Origin: Demequina sp. NBRC 110054
Lineage (GTDB): Bacteria; Actinomycetota; Actinomycetes; Actinomycetales; Demequinaceae
Direction: 5' to 3'
Length of the DNA stretch: 64,000 bases
NCBI RefSeq assembly: GCF_002090115.1
Contig: NZ_BBRK01000004.1
Coordinates: 1,860,001-1,924,000 of the forward strand
Shown: positions 7,029-15,591 of the stretch, piece by piece
Layout: each line of letters opens with the position of its first letter
Numbering within the stretch: position 1 is the stretch's first letter
Translations under genes and position numbers: made by a program
The notes under the pieces: generated by a model
The model's input: the letters and a program-made list of their open reading frames with translations, nothing else
What the model was told of the DNA's origin: nothing
The model's database searches: none

Positions 7029-8783
7029 CTAGGCCTTCGCCGCCATCCGCTTGAGCACCGCCTCCTGGCGCAGCCAGCCCACGAGCGCGCCGTCGTCGTC
7101 GAGCACGGGCAGTCCGTCGTTCGTGTCGCCCTCGAGGAGATCGTCGAGCACGTCCTCGACCGGGGTGTCGGGGCCGACGAAGTCGCGCCACTCGATCAGC
7201 TGCGAGACGGTGACCTCCTCGGCGTCGTCGTCGCTCGACATCGCGGAGGCGGCCGCGGTGAGCGTGACGACTCCCACGTACTCGCCGTGCTCGGTGACGA
7301 CCGGGAGCGACTTGCGGGGGATCGCGAGCATCTTGTCCATCGCCTCCGCCGCGGTGAGCCGCGGGGTGACCGTGCGCGGAGCGGTGCGCATGAGCGTCTT
7401 CACGGAGATGCCCGCGAGCGTGGTCGCCCCCGGCCTGCGGGTGAGGTCGACGCCGCGCCTGCGCAGCTTGGCGGTGTAGATCGAGTCCTTGGCCACGTGC
7501 GAGGTGATCATGGTCGAGACGACGACCGCGAGCAGCAGGGGCAGGATGATCGTGTACTCGCCCGTGAGCTCGAAGAGGATGATGACCGCGGTGATCGGGG
7601 CGCGCGAGGCGCCTCCGAACACGGCCGCCATGCCCACGAGGGCGTATGCCCCTGGCGTGATCCCTGCGTCGGGCATGAGCCATGCGGCCGCCTGCCCGAA
7701 GGCCGCGCCCAGCATCGCGCCCAGGAACAGCGATGGCGCGAAGACGCCGCCCGAGCCGCCGATGGCGATGGTCAGCGACGTGGCGACGACCTTCGCGAGC
7801 AGCAGGACCAGGAGGAAGCCGACGACGTACTCCCCGGTCACGGCGTTCTCGAGCACGGGATACCCGACGCCGTACATCTGCGGGATGAAGAACAGCAGCA
7901 CGCCGAGCAGCAGGCCGCCCACGCTCGGGCGGAGCCACTCGGGGCCCTTCCAGATCCGGTCGGCCATGTCCTCGAACCAGTACAGGGCCTTCGTGAAGCC
8001 CATCGCGACGAGCGCGGCGAGCACGCCAAGGACCACGTAGAGCCCGTACTCGCCGACGTGGGAGACGTGGAACTCGGGCAGCACGAGGAACGCCTCGTCG
8101 CCCAGCACGGCGCGGGCGATCACCGAGGCGGTCACCGAGGACAGCACGACCGCGGCGAAGGTGCGTGCCGCGAAGCTCACGAGGAGCAGCTCCATCGCGA
8201 AGAACACGCCCGCGATCGGGGCGTTGAAGGTGGCCGCGATACCGCCGGCCGCGCCGCACGCGACGAGCAGCCGCACCTGGGACTCGTTGAGCTTCACGGC
8301 ACGCGCGAGCGAGGAGCCGAGCGCAGAGCCGATCTGCACGATCGGGCCCTCGCGACCGACCGAGCCTCCCGAGCCGATCGTGATCGCCGAGGCGAGTGCC
8401 TTGACGAGCGCGACCTTCACGGGGATGCGTCCTCCGCGCTTCGAGATCGCGTACATGACCTCGGGGACTCCGTGGCCGCGCGCCTCGCGCGCCCATCGGT
8501 GGATGATCGGCCCGTAGATCAGGCCTCCGACGGCGGGCGCCAGGATCACGAAGAAACCCCCGAGCCAGGGGACCCAGGGGTTCGGTGCGTGATCGGTGAT
8601 CGCGGAGTAGTCGGCGTGGCCAGAGAAGATCATCGTGAACGTCTCGATGAGCCAGCGGAAGGCGATCGCGCCGAAGCCGGCGGCGGCGCCGACGACGAGG
8701 GCGAGCGCGATGAGCGCGGAGTTCTCGGACCGGCGCAGCCAGGCGAGCGCGCGCTGCGGCAGGGAGGCGGGGGCGGGTGGCAC
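7029..8783 (-). CDS. ClC-family chloride channel/antiporter with two CBS domains
   Basis: 584 residues from GTG 8783. GAGGAAG lies 6 bases upstream, and the ATG further out is rejected because it overlaps promoter-like sequence. ClC selectivity signatures are readable in order: GSGGSVGREGPIVQIGSALG (GSGGS and GREGP, gating Glu in REGP), then GGSGGVFAPSLFLGAMLG (GGxFxP type). About 12-14 membrane helices precede a cytosolic C terminus with paired CBS motifs (TVTPRLTAAEAMDKMLAIPR and a second half ending NDGLPVLDDDGALVGWL). The protein moves chloride, possibly coupled to protons. It is divergent from a marR gene. A palindrome in the shared promoter region suggests control by that MarR. Confidence 0.9.
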   Translation of the reverse strand: MPPAPASLPQRALAWLRRSENSALIALALVVGAAAGFGAIAFRWLIETFTMIFSGHADYSAITDHAPNPWVPWLGGFFVILAPAVGGLIYGPIIHRWAREARGHGVPEVMYAISKRGGRIPVKVALVKALASAITIGSGGSVGREGPIVQIGSALGSSLARAVKLNESQVRLLVACGAAGGIAATFNAPIAGVFFAMELLLVSFAARTFAAVVLSSVTASVIARAVLGDEAFLVLPEFHVSHVGEYGLYVVLGVLAALVAMGFTKALYWFEDMADRIWKGPEWLRPSVGGLLLGVLLFFIPQMYGVGYPVLENAVTGEYVVGFLLVLLLAKVVATSLTIAIGGSGGVFAPSLFLGAMLGAAFGQAAAWLMPDAGITPGAYALVGMAAVFGGASRAPITAVIILFELTGEYTIILPLLLAVVVSTMITSHVAKDSIYTAKLRRRGVDLTRRPGATTLAGISVKTLMRTAPRTVTPRLTAAEAMDKMLAIPRKSLPVVTEHGEYVGVVTLTAAASAMSSDDDAEEVTVSQLIEWRDFVGPDTPVEDVLDDLLEGDTNDGLPVLDDDGALVGWLRQEAVLKRMAAKA

Positions 8784-8806
8784 GGATGCTTCCTCACGTG
8801 TATTTA

Positions 8807-8819
8807 TGCAACAGTTGCA
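8807..8819. promoter_or_regulatory. Palindromic operator TGCAAC-A-GTTGCA between ClC gene and marR
   Basis: A perfect 6-bp palindrome with a 1-base centre. It lies between divergent starts and overlaps the marR -35 region. It is typical of MarR half-sites (TTGCAAC-like). Confidence 0.6.
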
Positions 8820-8844
8820 CGGTAGCACGCATAGGGATTAGCGT
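8815..8844 (+). promoter_or_regulatory. marR promoter TTGCAC-N18-TAGCGT, leaderless
   Basis: The -35 box TTGCAC is at 8815-8820 and the -10 box TAGCGT at 8839-8844, ending 6 bases before ATG 8851. The -35 shares bases with the 8807-8819 palindrome, so repressor binding would block polymerase. Confidence 0.55.
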
Positions 8845-8850
8845 CGACGC

Positions 8851-9330
8851 ATGGACACGGACCCTCGCGCCCCGTCGCTCGACCCGACCTCTGAGGCGAC
8901 GATCCTCGCATCGCGGTCGCTGCTCGGCTTCGTGGTGCGCTCGCTCGCGCCGGTGCTCGAGGAGCTCACGCTCGTCCAGTTCCGCGTGCTCGTGGTCATC
9001 GACGCCGCCGCCCCCGTACGGATGGCGGACCTCGCCGAGCGCGTCGGGGTGCATCCGTCGACGCTGAGCCGCACTGTCGACCGCCTCGAGTCGGGCGGCT
9101 GGGCGCGACGTGCGCCGGTCGAGGGGAACCGGCGAGAGGTGCACGTGGAGCCGACCGACAAGGGGAGCGGGCTGGTCGCAGACGTGACGCGTCGGCGCCG
9201 CGCGGACATCGCGGCCGCGCTCGAAGGCCTCGACAGGGACGACCGCGAGGCGGTGAGACGCGGGATGGAGCTCTTCGCCGCCGCGGCCGGCGAGGCCGAC
9301 CCGGGGGAGCTGCTCGAGCTCGGGCTCTGA
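8851..9330 (+). CDS. MarR-family transcriptional regulator
   Basis: 159 residues. A winged helix-turn-helix covers about residues 45-115: LTLVQFRVLVVIDAAAPVRM, then ADLAERVGVHPSTLSRTVDR (recognition helix) and LESGGWARRAP with a wing EGNRREVHVEPTDKG. Flanking helices form the dimerisation part. It is leaderless (TAGCGT, 6 bases). It probably represses its own operon with the ABC exporter 33 bases downstream, and perhaps the divergent ClC gene, through the TGCAACAGTTGCA palindrome. Ligands of such regulators are usually small aromatic or drug-like molecules. That, and a link to export, is inference from the neighbouring ABC gene. Confidence 0.88.
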   Translation: MDTDPRAPSLDPTSEATILASRSLLGFVVRSLAPVLEELTLVQFRVLVVIDAAAPVRMADLAERVGVHPSTLSRTVDRLESGGWARRAPVEGNRREVHVEPTDKGSGLVADVTRRRRADIAAALEGLDRDDREAVRRGMELFAAAAGEADPGELLELGL

Positions 9331-9363
9331 GTGTCCGCCCCTGGCCGTACCCTGGCCCTCTAG

Positions 9364-11247
9364 GTGAAGCGAGGTGGGATGGGTCCAGGCGGCCGCGGCA
9401 TGGTCCGCAACGAGGACGAGGCACGACGGCTCATCGCCGAGGCGCCCATCGTGCCCGATCTGTGGAAGCGGATCGGCGCGCTGTTCGTGCCGTACCGCGG
9501 TCACCTGGCGCTGACCGCCGCGCTCGTCATCGCGGCCTCGGGCGCCGCCGTCGTGCCGCCCCTGCTCGTCCAGCGGATCTTCGACCAGGCGCTGTTCCCC
9601 ACGAGCGCCGACGGCGTCGTGGGGTCCCCGGACGTCGCCCTGCTGCTCGAGCTCGTCGGCGCGATGATCGCCATCTTCATCGCTGCCGCCGCGCTCGGCG
9701 TGTGGCAGACGTACGTGACGTCGACGGTCGGCAACCGCGTCACGGGTGACCTGCGCGTGAGGCTGTTCACCAGGCTTCAGGCGATGGAGCTCGGCTTCTT
9801 CACCCGGACGCGCACGGGAGTGATCCAGTCGCGGCTCCAGAACGATGTGGGCGCGGTGGCAGGCGTCCTCACCACCTTCGTGCAGTCCATCGTGGGCAAC
9901 ATCGTCACCGTGGCCGCGAGCCTGATCGCGATGATGCTGCTCGACTGGCGCCTGACCCTGCTCGCGGTGATCCTCATGCCCGCGCTCGTGGTCGTGCAGC
10001 GCCGCGTCGGCCTCGTCCGGCAGCGGATCGCCGCGAGGACGCAGGAGAGCCTTTCAGAGATGACCGCGATCACGCAGGAGACTCTCTCCGTGAGCGGCAT
10101 CCTGCTGTCGAAGACCTACAACCGGCAGCGCTTCGAGACCGCGCGCTACTCGCAGGAGAACGCCAACCAGATCCGGCTGCAGGTCCAGCAGGCGATGTCG
10201 GGGCAGTGGTTCTTCGGGCTCGTCAACATCGTGATGTCCTCGGTGCCCGCGATCGTCTACCTCGCGGCGGGGCTGCTGCTGTCCTCGGGCTCGGCCGATG
10301 CCGCTGGCGGCACGCTGTCGGCCGGCACCATCGTCGCATTCACGACCCTGCAGGCGAGGCTGCTGTTCCCGCTCATGGCTCTCATGCGCGTCGCTCTTGA
10401 GGTGCAGACCTCGAAGGCGGTGTTCGCGCGCATCTTCGAGTACCTCGATCTCGAGCCCGCGATCACCGACGCGCCCGACGCCGTCGACGCCGCGGACGCT
10501 CCCGGGCCCATGGGCAGGATCGAGTTCCGGGGCGTCGGTTTCCGCTACCCGGGGTCCAGGGACGATGCGCCGCCGACCCTGGACGACGTGTCCTTCGTGG
10601 TCGAGCCGGGCACGACCCATGCCTTCGTGGGGCCGTCGGGGGCGGGCAAGACGACGGTCGTGTATCTCGCCGCGCGGCTCTACGAGGCAAGCGAGGGCGC
10701 GGTGCTCTTCGCGGGCGCGGACGTCCGCTCACTCACCCAGGAGTCGGTCGTCTCCCGCATCGGCGTGGTCACGCAGGAGACGTATCTGTTCCACGACACG
10801 ATCGCCGCCAACCTCCGCTACGCGCGCCCCGACGCGACCGATGCCGAGCTCGAGGAGGCGTGCCGGTCCGCGAACATCCACGACACGATCGTGAGCTTCG
10901 CCGACGGCTACGACACGATCGTCGGCGAACGGGGTTATCGACTGTCCGGCGGCGAGAAGCAGCGCATCGCGATCGCGCGCGTCCTGCTCAAGGATCCGCC
11001 GGTGCTGCTGCTCGACGAGGCGACGAGCGCTCTCGACACGGTGAGCGAACGAGTCGTGCAGACCGCGCTCGACACGGCGGCGAAGGGGCGCACGACCCTC
11101 GTGGTCGCCCATCGGCTGTCGACCGTCGCCGACGCGGACGTGATCCACGTGGTCGAGGGAGGGCGGATCGTCGAGTCCGGCCCCCACGGCGAGCTCGTGC
11201 AGCGCGGCGGCCTGTACGCCGAGCTCACGGCCGCGCAGCGCCGCTGA
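9364..11247 (+). CDS. ABC exporter, fused membrane and ATPase domains
   Basis: 627 residues from GTG 9364. A later ATG at 9379 is also possible. An N-terminal six-helix ABC transmembrane domain (about 35-330) is followed by a nucleotide-binding domain (about 385-620). The latter has Walker A GPSGAGKTT, Q-loop VVTQETYLFHD, signature RLSGGEKQRIAIA, Walker B VLLLDEATSALD and the switch His in VVAHRLST. The half-transporter would dimerise to export drugs, lipids or peptides by ATP hydrolysis. It lies 33 bases after marR and is probably co-transcribed. A TACCCT box at 9348-9353, 10 bases before the start, may give an extra promoter. The DNA includes a GGACGATGC copy at 10560-10568. Confidence 0.9.
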   Translation: MKRGGMGPGGRGMVRNEDEARRLIAEAPIVPDLWKRIGALFVPYRGHLALTAALVIAASGAAVVPPLLVQRIFDQALFPTSADGVVGSPDVALLLELVGAMIAIFIAAAALGVWQTYVTSTVGNRVTGDLRVRLFTRLQAMELGFFTRTRTGVIQSRLQNDVGAVAGVLTTFVQSIVGNIVTVAASLIAMMLLDWRLTLLAVILMPALVVVQRRVGLVRQRIAARTQESLSEMTAITQETLSVSGILLSKTYNRQRFETARYSQENANQIRLQVQQAMSGQWFFGLVNIVMSSVPAIVYLAAGLLLSSGSADAAGGTLSAGTIVAFTTLQARLLFPLMALMRVALEVQTSKAVFARIFEYLDLEPAITDAPDAVDAADAPGPMGRIEFRGVGFRYPGSRDDAPPTLDDVSFVVEPGTTHAFVGPSGAGKTTVVYLAARLYEASEGAVLFAGADVRSLTQESVVSRIGVVTQETYLFHDTIAANLRYARPDATDAELEEACRSANIHDTIVSFADGYDTIVGERGYRLSGGEKQRIAIARVLLKDPPVLLLDEATSALDTVSERVVQTALDTAAKGRTTLVVAHRLSTVADADVIHVVEGGRIVESGPHGELVQRGGLYAELTAAQRR

Positions 11248-11382
11248 GGCGAGGCGTAGGGCCGGAGTCCAGGCGGGTTCCGGGGCCGGCTCGGGCGTCT
11301 TCGTCGCCCGCGCGTCCCGTGTCCGGGCGGCTCGTCGGATCGGCCTAAGGTGGAGGCGACGGCGTCGTCGAGAGGAGCATAG

Positions 11383-13098
11383 GTGAGCAGCGACTGGTGG
11401 AAGTCCGCGGTGGTCTATCAGATCTACCCGCGCAGCTTCCAGGACTCGAACGGCGACGGCATCGGCGACCTCAACGGGATCCGGTCCCGGCTCGGGTATC
11501 TCCAGGACCTCGGCGTGGACGTGCTGTGGCTGTCGCCCATCTACGCGTCGCCGCACGCCGACAACGGCTACGACATCTCCGACTACCAGGCGATCGACCC
11601 GGCCTTCGGGACCATGCACGACTTCGATGCGCTGCTCGCCGAGGTCCACGAGCGGGGCATGAGGCTCGTGATGGACCTGGTCGTCAACCACACTTCGGAC
11701 GAGCACCCCTGGTTCCTGGAGTCCCGTGCGTCGGTGCGCAGCCCCAAGCGCGACTGGTACTGGTGGCGGCCGCCGCGCCCCGGCTTCGAGCTCGGGACGC
11801 CAGGCGCCGAGCCGACGAACTGGAGGGCGTTCTTCTCCGGTCCCACCTGGGAGCCCGACGAGGAGTCAGGAGAGTACTTCCTGCATCTGTTCCACCCCAA
11901 GCAGCCCGACCTCAACTGGGAGAACCCCGAGGTTCGCCAGGCCGTCTACGCGATGATGCGGTGGTGGCTCGACAAGGGCGTCGACGGCTTCCGGATGGAC
12001 GTCATCAACCTCATCTCCAAGGTGCTCCCGCTCGAGGACGGCGAGGTGGGCGAGGGAGGCCTCGGCAACGGCTTCCCGCTCTATGCGTGCGGTCCGCGCA
12101 TGCACGAGTTCCTTCAGGAGATGCACCGCGAGGTCTTCGACGGACGCGACGCGGAGCTGCTCACCGTGGGCGAGATGCCCGGCGTCACGCCGGAGGACGC
12201 GCTGCTCACGACCGACCCGGACCGCCGCGAGCTCGACATGGTGTTCCAGTTCGACCACGTCGACGTCGATCACGGCCCGGGCGGCAAGTTCGACCCGCGG
12301 CCGCTGGACCTGGTCCGCCTCAAGGCGATCCTCGGCCGCTGGCAGGACGAGCTCGGCGAGCGCGGCTGGAACAGCCTGTACTGGGACAACCACGACCAGC
12401 CCCGCGTCGTCTCCCGCTTCGGCGACGACGGGGAGCATCGGGCGCGGTCCGCCAAGGCTCTCGGGGCTGTCCTGCATCTCATGCGCGGCACGCCGTACAT
12501 CTACCAGGGTGAAGAGCTCGGCATGACGAACGCCGGGCTCGACTCGATCGACGACTACCGCGACGTCGAGTCGCTCAACGCGTACGACGAGCTCCTCGCA
12601 CAGGGGTGGGAGGCCGGCCGCATCATGGCCGGCCTGCGCGCGATGAGCCGGGACAACGCGCGCACGCCCGTTCAGTGGGACGCGACCGAGCACGCGGGCT
12701 TCACGACGGGATCGCCCTGGATCAAGGTGACGGCGAACCACACGTGGCTCAACGCCGAGGCGCAGGTCGAGGACCTCGATTCCGTGTGGCACTTCCACCG
12801 CGCGCTCATCCAGCTGCGCCACGCGGATCCCGTGATCGCGCATGGCTCGTTCGAGATGCTGCTGCCGGAGGACCCGCGGGTCTTCGCCTACCGTCGTGAG
12901 CTCGACGACGCTGCCGTGATGGTCGTGGCGAACCTGTCCGGGGAGCCGGTCACCGCGGCGATCGACGTCTCCGACTCGGAGTGCCTGCTGCACAACGGCG
13001 CCTTCGACGCGCCCCGTCCCGGGGCCGGCACGGAGGTCGAGCTGGAGCCCTGGGAGGCACGCATCTACCGCACCGAGTTCGCGCGGGGATCCGACTAG
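11383..13098 (+). CDS. GH13 alpha-glucosidase (oligo-1,6-glucosidase type)
   Basis: 571 residues, GTG 11383 with AGAGGAG five bases before it. The glycoside hydrolase 13 barrel starts at WWKSAVVYQIYPRSFQDSNG. Conserved regions are visible: DLVVNHTSDEHPWF, GFRMDVINLI (nucleophile Asp), TVGEMPGV (acid/base Glu) and YWDNHDQPRVVSRFG. The length and the NHTSDEHPWF/QPDLNWENP motifs fit subfamily oligo-1,6-glucosidase/alpha-glucosidase (MalL-like), which releases glucose from short alpha-glucans in the cytosol. There is no signal peptide. Trehalose-6-phosphate hydrolase is an alternative not excluded by sequence. The gene stands alone, and a strong hairpin at 13185-13214 ends the unit. Confidence 0.88.
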   Translation: MSSDWWKSAVVYQIYPRSFQDSNGDGIGDLNGIRSRLGYLQDLGVDVLWLSPIYASPHADNGYDISDYQAIDPAFGTMHDFDALLAEVHERGMRLVMDLVVNHTSDEHPWFLESRASVRSPKRDWYWWRPPRPGFELGTPGAEPTNWRAFFSGPTWEPDEESGEYFLHLFHPKQPDLNWENPEVRQAVYAMMRWWLDKGVDGFRMDVINLISKVLPLEDGEVGEGGLGNGFPLYACGPRMHEFLQEMHREVFDGRDAELLTVGEMPGVTPEDALLTTDPDRRELDMVFQFDHVDVDHGPGGKFDPRPLDLVRLKAILGRWQDELGERGWNSLYWDNHDQPRVVSRFGDDGEHRARSAKALGAVLHLMRGTPYIYQGEELGMTNAGLDSIDDYRDVESLNAYDELLAQGWEAGRIMAGLRAMSRDNARTPVQWDATEHAGFTTGSPWIKVTANHTWLNAEAQVEDLDSVWHFHRALIQLRHADPVIAHGSFEMLLPEDPRVFAYRRELDDAAVMVVANLSGEPVTAAIDVSDSECLLHNGAFDAPRPGAGTEVELEPWEARIYRTEFARGSD

Positions 13099-13184
13099 GG
13101 CCCGTTCTCGCGCGGGCGCGCGCCCCTGAGCCGCGCGGTGCGGGTGGCATGACGGCGCGGGCACCCATCGCGCGGACACGCAAA

Positions 13185-13214
13185 GGCGGGACCGGGCCGA
13201 AGCCCGATCCCGCC
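13185..13214. terminator. Bidirectional hairpin between GH13 gene and Cys-rich microprotein gene
   Basis: GGCGGGA-c-CGGGC, loop CCGAA-type, then GCCCG-a-TCCCGCC. The stem has 12 pairs and one mismatch, between two convergent genes. On the minus strand TTTG follows the stem. Confidence 0.7.
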
Positions 13215-13240
13215 GTCGCGTGAGAAGTTCTAGGGTCGAG

Positions 13241-13348
13241 TCACTCGCCGCAGCCGCAGCCGCCGCATGCGCAGCCTCCGGAGGTCTCCTCGGCAGCAGC
13301 CGTGTCGGCCGTGACCTCGATCAGATCGATGCTCGTCTTCTCTGCCAT
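13241..13348 (-). CDS. 35-residue microprotein with Cys-rich C terminus
   Basis: ATG 13348 is preceded by GAGAGGAG at ideal distance, a stronger ribosome site than most in the window, so the short start is credible. The peptide runs MAEKTSIDLIEVTADTAAAE followed by ETSGGCACGGCGCGE. It has a 25-residue acidic leader-like part and a terminal GGCACGGCGCGE with four cysteines in CxCxxCxC spacing. That pattern could bind a metal, or be a core of a modified peptide. No modifying enzyme lies nearby. The neighbours are a GH13 gene (convergent) and the M13 metallopeptidase gene (same strand, 113 bases upstream). Function unknown. Confidence 0.7.
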   Translation of the reverse strand: MAEKTSIDLIEVTADTAAAEETSGGCACGGCGCGE

Positions 13349-13461
13349 AGGGCTCTCCTCTCGTCGGGGATGCGGGTCCTTCTGGGCCCGTCCCGCCACG
13401 ATACGCCCGCAGGCGCCGCGTGGGAACTGAATGTGGTGAACTCTGCGCGGACGCCGAGCCG

Positions 13462-15399
13462 CTACCAGATGCTGACTCGCTCCTCGGGGTCGAGCCACAT
13501 GTCGTCGCCCGCACCGACCTCGAACGCCTCGTACCAGGCGTCCATGTTGCGCACGATGCCGTTGACGCGGAACTCGCTGGGCGAGTGCGGGTCGGTGTTG
13601 AGGCGCGTGATGAGGGCCTCGTCGCGCACCTTCATGCGCTCGGTGAGCGCATATCCGACGAAGAATCGCTGCAGCGCCGTGAGGCCGTTCAGCTCGGCGG
13701 CCTCCTCGATCGGATGCCCGAGGGCGATCTCGTAGGCCTTGAGGGCGATCTCGACACCCGCGAGGTCGCCGATGTTCTCGCCGATCGTGAGCGCGCCGTT
13801 GACGTGGTGATCGTCGGACAGCTGGGCGGGGGAGTAGGCGTCGTACTGCGAGATGAGCATGCCGGTGCGCTTCGAGAACGCCTCACGGTCGGCCTCGGTC
13901 CACCAGTCGTCGAGCTTGCCGGTGCCGTCGTACTTGGAGCCCTGGTCGTCGAAGCCGTGCCCGATCTCGTGGCCGATCACGGAGCCGATGCCGCCGTAGT
14001 TGACCGCGTCGTCCGCGCTCGGGTGGAAGAACGGGGGCTGCAGGATCGCGGCGGGGAAGACGATCTCGTTCGCGACCGGGAGGTAGTACGCGTTGACGGT
14101 CTGCGGGGTCATGAGCCACTCGGTGCGGTCGACCGGCTTGCCGATCTTGGACCACTCCCAGTCCTCCTCGAAGGACGAGGCCGCGCGCACGTTGCCCACG
14201 AGGTCGTCGGCCGACAGCTCGAGGCCCGTGTAGTCGCGCCACTTGTCGGGGTATCCGATCTTGGGCGTGAACTGGTCGAGCTTCTCGAGCGCACGCTTCT
14301 TGGTGTCCTCGGTCATCCACGTCAGGGACGTGATCGAGGCTCGATACGCCTCGATGAGGTTCGCGACGAGGGCGTCCATGTGCCGCTTGTGGTCGGGCGG
14401 GAAGTGCGCCTCGACGTACTCCTGGCCGACGAGCTCGCCGATGACGGCCTCGACCAGCCCGACGCCGCGCTTCCAGCGCTCGCGCTGCTGAGGCGCGCCG
14501 GACAGCACGGTCCCGTAGAAGTCGAAGTTCGCCTTCGACAGCTCCTCGGTGAGGTAGGGCGCGCGCGAGTTCACGACCTTCCAGCGCAGAAAGGTCTTCC
14601 AGTCCTCGAGGGCGGTGTCGGCCCAGTGCGCGGCCACGCCGGCGAAGAAGTCGGGCTCGCTCACGATGAGCAGCTCGTGGGCCGCCTCGGGCAGGTGGAT
14701 CGCGTCGGCCCAGCTCGCCCAGTCGAGTCCGGGCGCCTCTGCCGCGAGCGAGGACAGCGTCATCGGGTTGTAGGTGAGCTCGGCCTCGCGCGTCTTCACG
14801 ACGTCCCAGTGGTGGGACGCGATCGCGGTCTCGATCCGCATGATGTCGGCGCCGGAGAACGCCACCCCGGTGAGCGACGACATGCGGTCCACGTGCGCGG
14901 TGTACTTCTCGCGAGTCTCGGCGTGGGCGTCCTCGCGGTAGTAGGCCTCGTCCGGAAGCCCGAGGCCGCTCTGGGACATGTAGACGACGTTGCGATCGGG
15001 GTCGGCCTTGTCCGCGAAGACGTAGTAGCCCACGAGCCCGCTGATGCCGCCGCGCTCGAGCGATCCCATCGCGTGGGCGAGCTCGGCGTGGTCGCCCGCG
15101 GCGTCGATGAGCGCGAGGTCCTCCTCGAGGGGCGCCACGCCCAGGTCGGCGGCTCGATCCACGTCCATGAAGCTCGCGTACAGCGCGCCGATCTGCGAGT
15201 CCGCGGGCGCGTTCTCGATGATCTTGCGCACCTGCTTCTCCGCCTCGTCGCGCAGCGTGTAGAACGAGCCGTCGGCCGAGCGGTCGTCGGGGATGACGTG
15301 CTCGGTCTCCCAGATCCCGTTCACGTGGCGGAAGAAGTCGTCCTGCGGGCGGACCTCTCTGGAGAACTCGTCGGTATCGATCCCTGAGCGCTTCGTCAT
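13462..15399 (-). CDS. M13-family zinc metallopeptidase (PepO/neprilysin-like)
   Basis: 645 residues from ATG 15399, which follows a TAGGGT box by 7 bases. An N-terminal M13 helical domain begins near PQDDFFRHVNGIWE. The catalytic domain has NAYYLPVANEIVFPAAILQP, the zinc site HEIGH at residues 477-481 (SVIGHEIGHGFDDQGSKYDG) and the third ligand region ENIGDLAGVEIALKAY. There is no signal peptide, so this is a cytoplasmic oligopeptidase like bacterial PepO. The C terminus ends PEERVSIW rather than the usual CxVW. It probably degrades short peptides. The gene is divergent from rpiB and upstream of the Cys-rich microprotein. Confidence 0.92.
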   Translation of the reverse strand: MTKRSGIDTDEFSREVRPQDDFFRHVNGIWETEHVIPDDRSADGSFYTLRDEAEKQVRKIIENAPADSQIGALYASFMDVDRAADLGVAPLEEDLALIDAAGDHAELAHAMGSLERGGISGLVGYYVFADKADPDRNVVYMSQSGLGLPDEAYYREDAHAETREKYTAHVDRMSSLTGVAFSGADIMRIETAIASHHWDVVKTREAELTYNPMTLSSLAAEAPGLDWASWADAIHLPEAAHELLIVSEPDFFAGVAAHWADTALEDWKTFLRWKVVNSRAPYLTEELSKANFDFYGTVLSGAPQQRERWKRGVGLVEAVIGELVGQEYVEAHFPPDHKRHMDALVANLIEAYRASITSLTWMTEDTKKRALEKLDQFTPKIGYPDKWRDYTGLELSADDLVGNVRAASSFEEDWEWSKIGKPVDRTEWLMTPQTVNAYYLPVANEIVFPAAILQPPFFHPSADDAVNYGGIGSVIGHEIGHGFDDQGSKYDGTGKLDDWWTEADREAFSKRTGMLISQYDAYSPAQLSDDHHVNGALTIGENIGDLAGVEIALKAYEIALGHPIEEAAELNGLTALQRFFVGYALTERMKVRDEALITRLNTDPHSPSEFRVNGIVRNMDAWYEAFEVGAGDDMWLDPEERVSIW

Positions 15400-15406
15400 G
15401 CCACAC

Positions 15407-15412
15407 ACCCTA
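15407..15412 (-). promoter_or_regulatory. -10 box TAGGGT, leaderless M13 peptidase transcript
   Basis: TAGGGT (minus strand) ends 7 bases before ATG 15399. Confidence 0.5.
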
Positions 15413-15462
15413 GGGCGAGGGTCCGACGCGCGGCGGGTGGTTTCGCTGTGGGCGTGGCACAC

Positions 15463-15532
15463 GGACGATGCGGCACATGGGCGGGCCCGCGCGTGCGTCT
15501 GCGGGGAAGAGGGACGGACCCAAGGACGATAC
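15463..15532 (+). repeat. GGACGATGC and variant GGACGATAC in the M13/rpiB intergenic region
   Basis: An exact copy lies at 15463-15471 and a one-base variant at 15524-15532, between divergent genes. Confidence 0.7.
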
Positions 15533-15579
15533 GGCGCGCGCCAGGGCGCCGCGCGCGCGGGAGAGCGGCCGTCGGGTGG

Positions 15580-15585
15580 CATGAT
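15580..15585 (+). promoter_or_regulatory. -10-like box CATGAT before rpiB
   Basis: CATGAT ends 6 bases before ATG 15592. The spacing matches the other leaderless starts, although the first base departs from TANNNT. Confidence 0.4.
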
Positions 15586-15591
15586 GGCGGC

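Noticed and set aside
6216..8825. 869-codon plus-strand ORF across trmL and the ClC gene
   Set aside because: Shadow frame. Both real genes have complete motifs on the minus strand.
13420..15387. 655-codon plus-strand ORF opposite the M13 peptidase
   Set aside because: Composition is typical of an antisense high-GC frame. The M13 zinc motif is on the other strand.
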